A DNA stretch of 64,000 nucleotides from the NCBI GenBank assembly GCA_050943135.1, contig JBMNOP010000001.1, positions 1 through 64,000 on the forward strand. Reading direction: 5' to 3'. Each line of letters starts with the position of its first letter. Position 1 is the first letter of the stretch. Below are positions 9,094-17,593 of the stretch, piece by piece. A program made the position numbers and the translations under genes. This DNA comes from RUG695 sp050943135. GTDB taxonomy: Bacteria > Planctomycetota > Planctomycetia > Pirellulales > Thermoguttaceae. The notes below the pieces were generated by a model that was given only the letters and a program-made list of their open reading frames with translations, was not told where the DNA came from and did no database searches.

Positions 9094-10725
9094 ATGAACA
9101 CCCCCCTCTTTTATCTCTTTCTGGTATGCGTTGCGGCCGTTACCAAAATTGCCACCGAGTATTATGCTCGCTGGGCACAGAAACATGGCGTGGTTGACAA
9201 AGCCGATGGGCTCCGGAAACTTCAAAAGGCGCCGACACCCGTCAGTGGCGGGGTGGTGATTTTCGCGGTCGCGGCGTTGGCGACTGTTATCGGAGTTTCT
9301 TACCACAATCTTGCCGAGACCGCCTCGGGTACCGTCCCCTTTACCAAAATCGCTCTGATTCTCGGAGCCGCGTTCGTTTTGGTTCTCACCGGTTTTCTTG
9401 ACGACAAAAACGGCATGAAAGGGAAACGGAAGCTCCTTTTGCAACTTCTGACCACCTCGGTAATCGTCGGATACGCCCGAAACTACCATAGCGTAGAAAT
9501 TTTCGGCCACACGATCGATCTGGGGCATCTCTTCTTTCCCCTGGCCCTCTTTTGGTTGGTGGGGTTCATTAACGCAATCAATCTGATCGATGGTGCCGAC
9601 GGTGTCGCCTCGGTCGTCGGTATCATGATTTTCCTCTCTTCGGGCATTATCGGAGTTCTGCACGGGCCCGCTTACTGGACGATCGCATTTCTGAGTTTTG
9701 TGATGGCTGCGGCTCTCTTCGGATTCTTCCTTTGCAATCGTCCGCCGGCGAAAATCTATCTCGGCGATTCCGGCTCGATGCTGATCGGTTTTATGGCGGC
9801 GGTCGTTCTGATTAACGCGTGTAGTGTTGGGCATGGGACGATTCGGTTCTGTCCGGCCTTTGCAATCGCTTTCCTTCCGATCCTCGATTCTTTTTCGGCG
9901 ATTGTTCGTCGGACCCTCGCCGGGCGGAGCATCTATTTCGCCGACCGCAGTCATCTGCACCATCGGATTCAGACCCATGTCGGGCGAAACTGGACTCTGT
10001 TGATCACACTGGTTCTTCTACAGATTCCCCTTTCGATCGGAGGTATTTGGGGAACGCTTTGCGACTGCGTCAAGAACCCATACTCCGACCTGATACCCTT
10101 GGGTGCCGCGTTGTCGGTTCTCGTTTTCCTGATCGTGACGAATATCTTTGGGCGTAATGAGCTCAAGTTGATGCTTCTCGCCCTGAAACGACTCTTCTGC
10201 CGAATCTTTTTCTGCCCACTGCGAGAGCGAGAACCGAACCGGATCCGTTCGTTTATCAATCTCCAAGAGGCCGATTGGAAGACCATATGGGACTCGATAC
10301 TGCAACAGACAGCCGATTACCCCTGTTGCTTCCATGTTTCGCTGGATATTAACATTCCGACAATGGAAGTCGATTTCTTCGTTTCGAAGGGGGAACGGGC
10401 GATCGAAAAAGGAATTGATGCCGATCCACGCTCGATCGTCGCATTGCGTATGCCGCTGATGCTCGAAAAGACCAATTATTGCGGTAACCTTTTTCTCCAA
10501 TACGAAATGCTCGAATGTGGTTCCAAGTCTGTGATCGAACTGGCCGAAAAGTTAAGGGATGAGTCCGTGGGCGCAGTCGAAGCCTTTGTCCGGAGCCGCC
10601 GCCAACAGGACGAACGATTGTCCGGTAAAAGTTTGCACGACGAAACAGCAAAAGAAAACATGGCCAAAAAAAGCAAAAGGGCTACCGCCCGTCACGGTAA
10701 ACCCTTGTGCGAAAACGATCACTAA
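9094..10725 (+). CDS. WecA/MraY-type polyprenyl-phosphate sugar-1-phosphate transferase with extra C-terminal domain
   Basis: The first roughly 350 of 543 residues form a multi-pass membrane enzyme of the PNPT family, which transfers an (often N-acetylated) sugar-1-phosphate from a UDP-sugar to undecaprenyl phosphate, the first lipid-linked step of surface-glycan or cell-wall synthesis. Family motifs are present in order: GFLDDKNGMKGKRK (Asp pair), NAINLIDGADGVAS (catalytic Asp region), YLGDSGSMLIG, and SHLHHRIQTHVG, the last pointing to the WecA/TagO branch rather than MraY. About ten hydrophobic segments are visible. Residues from about 355 on form a soluble domain (NLQEADWKTIWDSI, then FHVSLDINIPTMEVDFFV) ending in a basic Lys/Arg-rich tail; typical WecA proteins end near residue 350-370. 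I do not recognise this extension. The ribosome site is weak, but no better start exists. Confidence 0.88.
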   Translation: MNTPLFYLFLVCVAAVTKIATEYYARWAQKHGVVDKADGLRKLQKAPTPVSGGVVIFAVAALATVIGVSYHNLAETASGTVPFTKIALILGAAFVLVLTGFLDDKNGMKGKRKLLLQLLTTSVIVGYARNYHSVEIFGHTIDLGHLFFPLALFWLVGFINAINLIDGADGVASVVGIMIFLSSGIIGVLHGPAYWTIAFLSFVMAAALFGFFLCNRPPAKIYLGDSGSMLIGFMAAVVLINACSVGHGTIRFCPAFAIAFLPILDSFSAIVRRTLAGRSIYFADRSHLHHRIQTHVGRNWTLLITLVLLQIPLSIGGIWGTLCDCVKNPYSDLIPLGAALSVLVFLIVTNIFGRNELKLMLLALKRLFCRIFFCPLREREPNRIRSFINLQEADWKTIWDSILQQTADYPCCFHVSLDINIPTMEVDFFVSKGERAIEKGIDADPRSIVALRMPLMLEKTNYCGNLFLQYEMLECGSKSVIELAEKLRDESVGAVEAFVRSRRQQDERLSGKSLHDETAKENMAKKSKRATARHGKPLCENDH

Positions 10726-10766
10726 CGCGAAACGATATCGACCGATCCGCGTTGGGAACGCGTTAG
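10722..10766. terminator. Inverted repeat between convergent genes
   Basis: CTAACGCG at 10722-10729 is perfectly complementary to CGCGTTAG at 10759-10766, with a 29-base loop overlapping the stop of the WecA-like gene and lying just before the end of acpS. There is no clear T-run, so a terminator role is only plausible from position. Confidence 0.25.
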
Positions 10767-10776
10767 GGAAACCACC

Positions 10777-11163
10777 TTAGGATTCGGCCGTCGCAACGGC
10801 AAATGCCACGGCGTAACGGTCACAGTGCGATATCGTGATTTTCCAGTCGACAATGCCGATGGACTCGGCATAAGACTTGGCCCCTCCGGAAAGAGAGAGT
10901 TCCGGTTTTCCGGCCGCGTCGCGCACGACCTCGATCTCGGTCCAATTCACACCTTCGGACCAGCCGGTTCCGAGAGCCTTCATGACGGCCTCTTTTACCG
11001 CCCAGCGTGAGGCATACCGCTCGGCACTCTTTCGCCCCGAACCGCAGTAACGCGCTTCCCCCGGCGTAAAAACCCGTCGGAGAAAGAAGTCGCCGTGTTT
11101 TTTCAGCATTCGGTCGATCCGTTCGATTTCGGTAATATCCGTGCCGACCCCAACGATGCGCAT
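10777..11163 (-). CDS. acpS: Holo-[acyl-carrier-protein] synthase
   Basis: 128 residues, the usual AcpS length. AcpS moves the 4'-phosphopantetheine group from coenzyme A to the serine of acyl carrier protein. Both family signatures are present: GVGTDITEIERI near the N terminus (metal-binding Asp8) and RYASRWAVKEAVMKALG (catalytic Lys/Glu motif, usually WaxKEAxxKAL), and the C terminus ends with the expected ISHCDRYAVAFAVA strand. It is the last gene of a five-gene minus-strand operon and starts two bases after the ketosynthase stop codon, so it is translationally coupled. Its partner is most likely the ACP encoded at 13126-13509. Confidence 0.95.
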   Translation of the reverse strand: MRIVGVGTDITEIERIDRMLKKHGDFFLRRVFTPGEARYCGSGRKSAERYASRWAVKEAVMKALGTGWSEGVNWTEIEVVRDAAGKPELSLSGGAKSYAESIGIVDWKITISHCDRYAVAFAVATAES

Positions 11164-11165
11164 CT

Positions 11166-12452
11166 TCAGTCGAATTTCCTTAGTGCGAGGGTGATGTCTT
11201 GCCCACCGAAACCGAAATTATTACTGAGCGTAACACGAACATCGGCTTTGCGGGCCTTGTTCGGAATGTAGTCAAGGTCGCAGTTTGGATCGGGAGTCTC
11301 GTAATTGATTGTCGGCGGAAGGATCTGATCGCGAATCGCCAAAATGCAGTAAATCATTTCCGTTGCACCGCTGGCGGCGATCAGATGTCCAGTCACACTC
11401 TTGGTGCTCGAAACCGGAATCTTATAGGCGGTATCTCCGAAAACTTTTTTGATTGCCAGGGTTTCGACACGGTCGTTCAGACTGGTGCTCGTCCCGTGGG
11501 CGTTGATGTAATCGACATCGGTCAGTTTGATTCCGGCTGTATCAAGTGCCATCTGCATACAGCTGGCCGCGCCGCGCCCCTCCGGATGAATGTCGGTAAT
11601 ACGGAACGCGTCGGACGTACAACCATAACCGATCAGTTCACAATAGATGTGTGCACCACGCTTTTCGGCATGTTCAAGTTCTTCGAGGATTACCATTCCC
11701 GACCCTTCCCCAATAACAAAACCGTCGCGGTCTTTATCGAAAGGACGCGAAGCGCGTGTTGGTTCGTCATTGCGAGTACTCAGGGCCGTGAGCAGATTAA
11801 ATCCGGTAACACCGAACGGATGGATCATTGAATGGGAACCGCCGCCAATCATCAGGTCGGCTTCGCCGCGCTTGATGATTTCAGCCGCTTCCCCGATTGC
11901 CTGTGCGCTGGCGGCGCAGGCTGTCAGATTGTTGATGTTGGGGCCTTTGAGTCCGAACCTGGCGGCAAGGAACGCCGCAGGCATGTTTGGTTCTTGTTCG
12001 ATCTCGCGTATCGGGTCGAGAAGCTCGAGCCCCATATTGACGAACTTGCCAATGTCAACCGAACCGTCCTCTTTCAGTGCCCCGGTAATCAGTTTTGTGA
12101 ATGTGTCGAAATCCTGCTTTCCTTCCCCTGCGCCGGTATAGACACCGAAGCGGGTCGGATCGTAATCAGTGTCTAAAAGACCGGAATCTTTCATCGCCTG
12201 GTAGCCGGCACCGATGGCGAACGAGATGTGGCGGTCACGCCCTTCCCAGTCCTCGTTCTTTTCGCCGAATGGGGTCATATCACCCCAGTTTTTCACCTCG
12301 GCGGCTATCTTGGTCGGGAAATTCGAAGCATCGAAAAGGGTAATCGGTGCAACCCCTGATTCCCCGTTCAAAATACGCTGCCAAACGGTTTCCGTCTCAT
12401 AACCGAGGGGTGTAACAAGTCCGATTCCTGTGACAACAACCCGACGCCCCAT
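11166..12452 (-). CDS. fabF: Beta-ketoacyl-ACP synthase II (FabF-like)
   Basis: 428 residues from the ATG at 12452 (AAGG upstream; the frame also extends to a TTG two codons earlier). It begins MGRRVVVTGIGLVTPLG, the standard FabF start. The Cys-His-His catalytic triad is complete: Cys179 in NLTACAASAQ, His319 in INAHGTSTSLND and His356 in VTGHLIAASGATE; NNFGFGGQD near the C terminus is also conserved. The enzyme condenses malonyl-ACP with an acyl-ACP to extend fatty acyl chains. It is slightly longer than typical FabF (about 412 residues), with extra sequence around residues 112-157. Its place beside two dehydratases, an ACP and AcpS but no reductase suggests either primary fatty-acid synthesis or a specialised acyl chain. 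Confidence 0.93.
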   Translation of the reverse strand: MGRRVVVTGIGLVTPLGYETETVWQRILNGESGVAPITLFDASNFPTKIAAEVKNWGDMTPFGEKNEDWEGRDRHISFAIGAGYQAMKDSGLLDTDYDPTRFGVYTGAGEGKQDFDTFTKLITGALKEDGSVDIGKFVNMGLELLDPIREIEQEPNMPAAFLAARFGLKGPNINNLTACAASAQAIGEAAEIIKRGEADLMIGGGSHSMIHPFGVTGFNLLTALSTRNDEPTRASRPFDKDRDGFVIGEGSGMVILEELEHAEKRGAHIYCELIGYGCTSDAFRITDIHPEGRGAASCMQMALDTAGIKLTDVDYINAHGTSTSLNDRVETLAIKKVFGDTAYKIPVSSTKSVTGHLIAASGATEMIYCILAIRDQILPPTINYETPDPNCDLDYIPNKARKADVRVTLSNNFGFGGQDITLALRKFD

Positions 12453-12508
12453 CTGCAAACCTTACCACTTTCCGCTACGTTGTTACTGATCTTTCAACCG
12501 CAGACTTT

Positions 12509-13021
12509 TCAGACTTTGGCGGCGCTGGGATCAACTAGAGGTTTCCCTTCTGCCGAAACGCCGACCTCAAAAACGCCGAAAGCCCGGACCAGATTGTCCA
12601 GATCGCCGGCACCGTAGAGCGGTTGATCGGCGTACTCTTCTCCCAAATGAGCAAAGACCAGCGCCCCTTCGGCGATCTTCTTGCCATCACGATGAACCTG
12701 GACCGAAACCATCGATCCTTCGTCGCGAATATAGTCGACCCTAATATCATAAACGAGAAGGTCCCCGGGGACAAGATCAACTTCGGTAAAGGCAAGGCGC
12801 GGAATTTTTCCCAGTACGATTTTCTTCGAAAAACTGTAGTACTGGTGAATCAATACTCCTGCCGCCTGAGCCATTCCCTCGATGACCAGAGAAATCGGCA
12901 TAACCGGATACCCAGGAAAATGATCCGCGAGATGCTCTTCGGAACGCGTGATCGCCTTGATGGCCTGCGCACGCTTGCCGCTCTCAAACATCGTATACCG
13001 ATCCATCCAAAACCAGCGCAT
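12509..13021 (-). CDS. FabZ-like 3-hydroxyacyl-ACP dehydratase (variant active-site loop)
   Basis: 170 residues, hot-dog fold. ADHFPGYPVMPISLVIEGMAQ corresponds to the FabZ active-site helix 'HFPgxPxMPGVLivEaMAQ', retaining the catalytic His and Glu, but the usual Pro-Gly-Val is Pro-Ile-Ser here. The second FabZ in this operon keeps the standard loop. It should dehydrate 3-hydroxyacyl-ACP, perhaps with different chain-length preference or isomerase activity. A C-terminal tail of about 35 residues goes beyond the normal hot-dog fold. GAGGTG lies a few bases before the start. It lies 56 bases upstream of fabF and 104 bases downstream of the ACP gene. Confidence 0.85.
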   Translation of the reverse strand: MRWFWMDRYTMFESGKRAQAIKAITRSEEHLADHFPGYPVMPISLVIEGMAQAAGVLIHQYYSFSKKIVLGKIPRLAFTEVDLVPGDLLVYDIRVDYIRDEGSMVSVQVHRDGKKIAEGALVFAHLGEEYADQPLYGAGDLDNLVRAFGVFEVGVSAEGKPLVDPSAAKV

Positions 13022-13125
13022 CTGTCACCTCTGCTCTTGCCAAGCCGAACCGACAGGTCTCGGCGTCTTGTCGGTGGGGAAAACGGGCGCTGTTCAAAAA
13101 TACTCGCGCCCGTCCGTAAGAAAAA

Positions 13126-13509
13126 TCAGGCGAGTTTACTCTTTACCAGGTGAACCAGGTCTTTGACCGAGAGAATCTTGGCTAGATTCTGGATAACCGG
13201 ATTCTGCAAAAACGTTTCAAGGTTGGCACTTGGAAGGGCTTCCTGGAGCATTGCCAGACCGTCGGCCGTCAGTTTGCCGTCTTGGACATATTTGGGATCA
13301 TCCAACTTTTCCGTTGGAATCAGTTCACCGCGATCGATTTTGATATCGAACTTCTTTTCGAGCTGGAAAACGATATCGAGGAGATCAATCGATTCGGCAC
13401 CCAGATCGTCTACCAGAGTAGAATCCATTTCGACTTCATCTTCGTCTACTGCCAGGGCATCCACCAAGACTTCCCAAACCTGTTCAAAAATTTCCTGTTC
13501 GTTTGCCAT
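13126..13509 (-). CDS. Acyl carrier protein, extended form
   Basis: 127 residues; the first 80 or so are an ACP domain. The phosphopantetheine site is Ser40 in DDLGAESIDLLDIVFQLEK, flanked by acidic helices as expected (VDEDEVEMDSTLV). Ordinary AcpP has 75-85 residues; here a roughly 45-residue C-terminal extension (SANLETFLQNPVIQNLAKIL, then SVKDLVHLVKSKLA) follows, with the final helix taking the place of the usual helix IV after an insertion. The insertion is around the KLDDPKYVQDGKLTADGLAM segment. Presumably modified by the AcpS of the same operon. It lies between two FabZ-type genes. Confidence 0.92.
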   Translation of the reverse strand: MANEQEIFEQVWEVLVDALAVDEDEVEMDSTLVDDLGAESIDLLDIVFQLEKKFDIKIDRGELIPTEKLDDPKYVQDGKLTADGLAMLQEALPSANLETFLQNPVIQNLAKILSVKDLVHLVKSKLA

Positions 13510-13597
13510 ATTGCAATCCTTCTGTTTCCCTTCTTAATTTTGTGGAACGTGAAAATGAACGTGAGTAATAAATATTGGCTACAAACCAACCTCGGCA

Positions 13598-14083
13598 TCA
13601 GTCGCCGACCTTGGTGTCTCTCCAAAGAATTTTGAATTTTTTGCGCAACTGGTCAATGACATCACGGTCGGTACACGCCCTCCCGGGATTCTTGTCGCCC
13701 AGATTGTACTTCGTTAAGACCATTTGGGCCCGGACACGTTGCTGTCCTTCGATACTGCCGTCGGTCTTGAAGACCGCCGTCGATTCATCTTCACTGACAA
13801 GAGTCGCTGTGAGCGTCAGTGTCTGTCCTGGCTGGAGGAACTGTCCGAACTTGACGTTCTTAACCTCTTTCAAGAGAACCATGCTGTGAGCAAAATCCTC
13901 TCCCTGGCGGACAAGCCACGCTGCGGTTTCGGCCATTGCCTCGACCATCAAAACGCCGGGCATCACCGGAAACTCCGGGAAGTGGTCCTGAAGATACTCT
14001 TCGGCCAGAGAAAGAGACTTGGTCGCAACAATTCTCTTGTGCGGTTCCAAAACATCGATTTTATCGATCAGTGAAAAATGCAT
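13598..14083 (-). CDS. FabZ-like 3-hydroxyacyl-ACP dehydratase
   Basis: 161 residues. The FabZ active-site motif is intact: DHFPEFPVMPGVLMVEAMAE, with catalytic His and Glu. It dehydrates (3R)-3-hydroxyacyl-ACP to the enoyl-ACP in fatty-acid or lipid-A-type acyl synthesis. It is the promoter-proximal gene of the operon FabZ-ACP-FabZ-FabF-AcpS on the minus strand. It is only weakly similar to the second dehydratase at 12509-13021 outside the active-site region, so the two probably have distinct substrates. A C-terminal tail (RACTDRDVIDQLRKKFKILW) extends beyond the hot-dog core. Confidence 0.9.
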   Translation of the reverse strand: MHFSLIDKIDVLEPHKRIVATKSLSLAEEYLQDHFPEFPVMPGVLMVEAMAETAAWLVRQGEDFAHSMVLLKEVKNVKFGQFLQPGQTLTLTATLVSEDESTAVFKTDGSIEGQQRVRAQMVLTKYNLGDKNPGRACTDRDVIDQLRKKFKILWRDTKVGD

Positions 14084-14430
14084 CGTTCTTCGTTAAATCA
14101 AAGGCGCACCGCGCGCAAAGGTTCATCCGGAATCTTTTCCGAAGGGAAGGACCTCCCTCCCAAGTCCTCGACCGTAAGATCGAAAGACGACGGGAAAGTA
14201 CATTTTCGCTCTTATCGGCCAAAATAGGAAAACCCCATTATCCCCATTCGTGCTTGATAAAAGATTTTATCCTATTTTCTTAAAACCGACAATACTGATA
14301 AACTCTATCTTTTGCCCACTTTCACATTTGTCCCGGCGGAATCCAAGGGACAGAGAAGAGAGGGGAAAAAGAAACCGCTTGAAATTTCACGGAAATATCA
14401 AGCGGCAAGGTCTTGTCGTCGAACGACGGA
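14084..14430. other. Intergenic region upstream of the fatty-acid operon
   Basis: No gene seen. AT-rich in 14225-14310, where the promoter of the minus-strand operon is expected; a GATAAT-like -10 is present on the minus strand but without a convincing -35. Confidence 0.35.
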
Positions 14431-14886
14431 TCACGGTCCGATGTTCGGGGGATTCCTCATCAGGAAGTCACGCGGACCGCGAGTCACGGTATAACCGGCA
14501 TAGGGATTATTGGATTCCGGATCAATCCCCTGGTAAGGATTTTCGTTCCCGCGCGGTCCGGGAACAATAAACCCGAAAAAGCCCCCGTATTGCGCATAGG
14601 GCGCAAGGCCACCGGGATAGGTGCGATACCTCGAAATCCGGTCACGCAACGAATACCGCCCGAAGAGCGGGGTGGCCGGTTCAACAGTATAACTGCCTCC
14701 TATGTACCCACCGGAATATCCGCCACCGTAGTACCCGCTGTCATAATAGACTTCGTGGAAGCTTCCCTGATACGAAGGGGCTATACTCCCGCTGACTTGG
14801 TAGTCGGAAAGACTTTGCGCAAAAAGCCCCGCTGCCGAGGCCAGGGTGATTGCCAACCCAAGGAAACCGGTTAAAACTTTTCTCAT
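14431..14886 (-). CDS. Secreted Gly/Tyr-rich protein of unknown function
   Basis: The open frame runs from 15129, but the first plausible start is the ATG at 14886, with AAAGGCG upstream and a signal peptide following (MRKVLTGFLGLAITLASAAG, cut near LFAQS). That gives 151 residues. The mature protein is low-complexity, rich in Gly, Tyr, Pro and Ser (YYDSGYYGGGYSGGYIGGSY; RTYPGGLAPYAQYGGFFGF; ENPYQGIDPESNNPYAGY). No enzyme motif is visible. Such Gly/Tyr-rich exported proteins are often surface or matrix components; this is inference. It follows parB on the same strand after 278 bases. Confidence 0.65.
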   Translation of the reverse strand: MRKVLTGFLGLAITLASAAGLFAQSLSDYQVSGSIAPSYQGSFHEVYYDSGYYGGGYSGGYIGGSYTVEPATPLFGRYSLRDRISRYRTYPGGLAPYAQYGGFFGFIVPGPRGNENPYQGIDPESNNPYAGYTVTRGPRDFLMRNPPNIGP

Positions 14887-15164
14887 TTCTACGCCTTTTG
14901 CTCGAAAAACGAACACCTCGCCGCTAACCGCGAACTCAATCCACGAAAGCCAGACACGGAACGCTAACAGGCTCCCTCGACTTATCGGATAACGATCCGG
15001 CGCAAGTCGAGCGGAAACCGCTTCACTTTCCATCTTTCTATATTTTACCCGGCTTACCAACATAAACGGAAAAACCGATAGTCGAACAGTCGAGTAATCG
15101 TGTCGAACGGAATAAGGAGCCCCCACCATAAGTTACAGGTTCTCCCTTCTCGGAGCAGTCCCGA

Positions 15165-16181
15165 TTATCTTGCCCGGGGCAAGATCAACTGAAAAATCCG
15201 CTCAAACTCATCGAGCGAGCCAAAAGGAATCACTAATTTTCCCTTTCCTTTGGCGTTGGCCGAAAGTTTGACCTTGGTGCCGAAAAATTCTTTGAACTGC
15301 CTCTCGACGTCAAGGAAATGATCGCTCAGCTCGACCGTTCCCTTGTGCGAGCCGATCCCCGGACGGTCGCCGTCGACTTCGGTAGGGTTTCGTTTCAATT
15401 CCTTGGCATATTCCTCGACCTGACGAACAGACCATCCCTCGGCACATGCTTTTTCGGCGACCTTGAGTTGCGTCTCCTTCCTGATTCCGAGAAGGGCGCG
15501 GACATGCCCCATGGCCAATTCGTCACGCCGAACCATTTGCTGAATCTCTTCCGGCAGTTCCAGAAGGCGAATCAGGTTGCAGATCGTCGATCGATCCAGG
15601 CTGAGACGTTTGGCCAGTTCGTCGTTCGTCACTCCATATTCCTCAATATAGTTGCGAAACGCAATCGCCTTTTCAATCGCATTGAGATCGCGACGTTGGA
15701 GATTTTCGGTCAACGCGATTTCGGCCATCTCGCGATCGTCGACGATCAGGATGTGCGCTGGTACTTTTTCCCAGTCGGCAATCTGTGCCGCCCGCAATCG
15801 TCGCTCACCGGCGAGCAATTCAAACCGCCGTTCAACCCGCCGCACCACGACCGGCTGAATCATTCCGTGTTTTTTCAAACTTTCGGCCAGACCGGCTAGT
15901 TCGTCATCGTCAAAATCGAGACGTGGCTGATGTTTGTTTCGGTCGATCAGCGAGATCGGAATGTCATAGATCGGTTTCTCGCGCATCAGTTCGCCGAGAA
16001 TTTTGTCGGTCGCTGTCTCTCGCGGCTCGGATTCGTACAATTCGTCGTCATAGGGATGTCGCTCGTCCGACAACGGAGCGGCCAGATCGTATTCGCCGGC
16101 AAGCGAATATTCTTCCGCAACCGCCGAAGCCTTTCCCAAAAGAGATTCCAAACCTCGGGCAAGACGTTTTTCCTTAGACAT
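15165..16181 (-). CDS. parB: Chromosome-partitioning protein ParB
   Basis: 338 residues from the ATG at 16181, which overlaps the 3' end of parA by eight bases; a longer frame to 16289 would extend into parA and is rejected. The N terminus MSKEKRLARGLESLLGKASA is the conserved ParB start that contacts ParA. The ParB/CTPase core follows (PISLIDRNKHQPRLDFDDDE; ELLAGERRLRAAQ, the GERR box), then a helix-turn-helix (NDELAKRLSLDRSTICNLIR) that binds parS, and a C-terminal dimerisation region. An acidic linker of about 45 residues between the start motif and core is longer than in many ParB proteins. I found no parS sequence by eye near the locus. Confidence 0.95.
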   Translation of the reverse strand: MSKEKRLARGLESLLGKASAVAEEYSLAGEYDLAAPLSDERHPYDDELYESEPRETATDKILGELMREKPIYDIPISLIDRNKHQPRLDFDDDELAGLAESLKKHGMIQPVVVRRVERRFELLAGERRLRAAQIADWEKVPAHILIVDDREMAEIALTENLQRRDLNAIEKAIAFRNYIEEYGVTNDELAKRLSLDRSTICNLIRLLELPEEIQQMVRRDELAMGHVRALLGIRKETQLKVAEKACAEGWSVRQVEEYAKELKRNPTEVDGDRPGIGSHKGTVELSDHFLDVERQFKEFFGTKVKLSANAKGKGKLVIPFGSLDEFERIFQLILPRAR

Positions 16182-16920
16182 GTTCCAAGACCTCCAAACA
16201 GAGTTCCGCGTAAGCGCGCACCCCCCGACTTCGGGGATCATATTCAAAAATCGACCGACCGTGACTCGAAGCCTCGCTGAATGCCACATCGCGCGGAATC
16301 ACGGTCTCGTAAACGAATTCTCGAAAAACCCCCCGGACATCCTTATCGACCTCCAACGTCAGCTCCAACTCGGGATCGTACATCGTCAGGAGAATTCCGG
16401 CAAACGACAACGCACCTTTTTGATTCTGCTTGATGTTGCGGATTACCTCGATCATCCGACGGAGCCCTTCCATCGCGAAATACTCACACTGGATCGGCAT
16501 AATGACTTCAGTTGACCATGCCAGGGCTGCTCGGGTCATCGGACCGAGCGAGGGAGGAGTATCGATCAGAACCGTCTCGTAATCGGTGACTCCCTCGGTT
16601 AACCACTCCGCCATCCGGACAAGAAGATCCCGGTTTCCGACCGCCATCATTTCAACGTCCGAAAAACGCCCGCAACCGGGAAGGACTTCGAGGTTTTTCG
16701 TCGTTGTCGGAACGACGGCTTCGGCAATTCCCTGTCCCGTCACCAATGGGTGGCGCGGTGTCGGGTCAAGTCCGAGCCCGCTTGTGGCGTTGCATTGCGG
16801 GTCGAGATCAACCAAAAGGGTACGTCGCCCCGAACGGGCGATTGCCGAGGCCAGCGAAATCGCCGTTGTGGTCTTTCCGACCCCTCCCTTCTGATTGGCA
16901 ACACAGTAAATCTGCCTCAT
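16174..16920 (-). CDS. parA: Chromosome-partitioning ATPase ParA
   Basis: 248 residues, Soj/ParA-type without an N-terminal DNA-binding extension. The deviant Walker A motif is NQKGGVGKTTTAISLASAIA, followed by VDLDPQCNATSGLG and a Walker B/switch region VLIDTPPSLGPMTRAAL. It works with ParB to segregate chromosome origins, so the locus is probably chromosomal and may lie in the origin-proximal half. It overlaps parB, so the two are co-translated. A strong -10 element lies about 20 bases upstream. Confidence 0.96.
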   Translation of the reverse strand: MRQIYCVANQKGGVGKTTTAISLASAIARSGRRTLLVDLDPQCNATSGLGLDPTPRHPLVTGQGIAEAVVPTTTKNLEVLPGCGRFSDVEMMAVGNRDLLVRMAEWLTEGVTDYETVLIDTPPSLGPMTRAALAWSTEVIMPIQCEYFAMEGLRRMIEVIRNIKQNQKGALSFAGILLTMYDPELELTLEVDKDVRGVFREFVYETVIPRDVAFSEASSHGRSIFEYDPRSRGVRAYAELCLEVLEHV

Positions 16921-16940
16921 TGAGTCCCTTACGGATGGAT

Positions 16941-16969
16941 ATTATATGACACTCCTTCTAGTAAATCGG
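16941..16969 (-). promoter_or_regulatory. Candidate parAB promoter
   Basis: On the minus strand TATAAT (16946-16941) lies 20 bases upstream of the parA ATG; the hexamer 17 bases further upstream (CCGATT) is a poor -35, so the call rests on the -10. AAGGGA serves as the ribosome site. Confidence 0.4.
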
Positions 16970-17018
16970 TTAATCAGCTCTTCCTTCTGCAAAGTATTTA
17001 AGAGAAATTTCTCCCCCC

Positions 17019-17045
17019 TTGAAAACGCTTTTAAAGTGGTATAAT
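17019..17045 (+). promoter_or_regulatory. Promoter of tRNA-Leu
   Basis: TTGAAA at 17019-17024 and TATAAT at 17040-17045 with a short 15-base spacer and a TGG extension before the -10. It ends 11 bases upstream of the mature tRNA, as expected for a tRNA gene. Confidence 0.6.
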
Positions 17046-17056
17046 GGGAGGCGACA

Positions 17057-17142
17057 GCCGAAGTGGCGGAACTGGCAGACGCGCTAGGTTCAGGTCCTAG
17101 TCTTCGTAACAGAGGGTGAAGGTTCGAGTCCTTTCTTCGGCA
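17057..17142 (+). tRNA. tRNA-Leu (CAG)
   Basis: 86 bases with a long variable arm, a class II tRNA. The acceptor stem GCCGAAG pairs perfectly with CTTCGGC; the anticodon loop TTCAGGT carries CAG between CTAGG and CCTAG; the T-loop is TTCGAGT. Discriminator base A; the CCA end is not encoded. Confidence 0.96.
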
Positions 17143-17150
17143 CTCTCAAA

Positions 17151-17175
17151 AACCCAGCGACCAGCTGGGTTTTTT
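17151..17175 (+). terminator. Rho-independent terminator of tRNA-Leu
   Basis: AACCCAGC and GCTGGGTT form a perfect 8-base-pair stem with a 5-base loop, followed by a run of T. Confidence 0.9.
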
Positions 17176-17593
17176 GTGGTCTTTTTAATGCTTATGCCGA
17201 TTAAACGCTTCGGATAAAGTCATCTCATCTTCGATTTCTGTCTCAAAGAAAACCATTCCAAACGGGTACCGCCGCCCTCGACAAGCTCTATGTCTGCGAC
17301 GGTAGACGGTGAAGAAAATGCCAACAAGAGTGAATCGGCTTTTCCATTCTCGGTGAAACTCTTTTCGAACTCTGTGATACCGGTACATGCGTGGAGGTTT
17401 TTCATGGAGTACTCTGACGATTATACCGATAAGTCGGGAAAGACCTATTGTTCCGGTTTTGACGATCAGTAAAAGCCAGGTCACCAAGAAAACGAATGTA
17501 TAGGCGAAGAGTCGCAGAGCGGGAAATACGCCAACTCAATGAAGAATGAACCGCGAACCAGAGAATAGATCTCGAAGCAAAAGGCGTCGTTCG
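17176..17593. other. Leader region of the first OprP-like porin
   Basis: No gene supported; short open frames on the minus strand (e.g. 17220-17405) have no recognisable motif or ribosome site. The stretch 17395-17460 resembles 19160-19230 upstream of the second porin (both contain ATGGA, then GAT..T.CCGATAAG.CGGG), showing that the duplication of the porin gene included its leader. Confidence 0.45.

Noticed and set aside
14887..15129. Longer N terminus for the Gly/Tyr-rich protein
   Set aside because: It would place about 80 residues of non-signal sequence before a clear signal peptide that has its own ribosome site.
17185..17487. Minus-strand frame (100 codons) downstream of tRNA-Leu
   Set aside because: No ribosome site, no motif; the plus strand of part of this stretch matches the leader of the second porin, which points to non-coding leader sequence.
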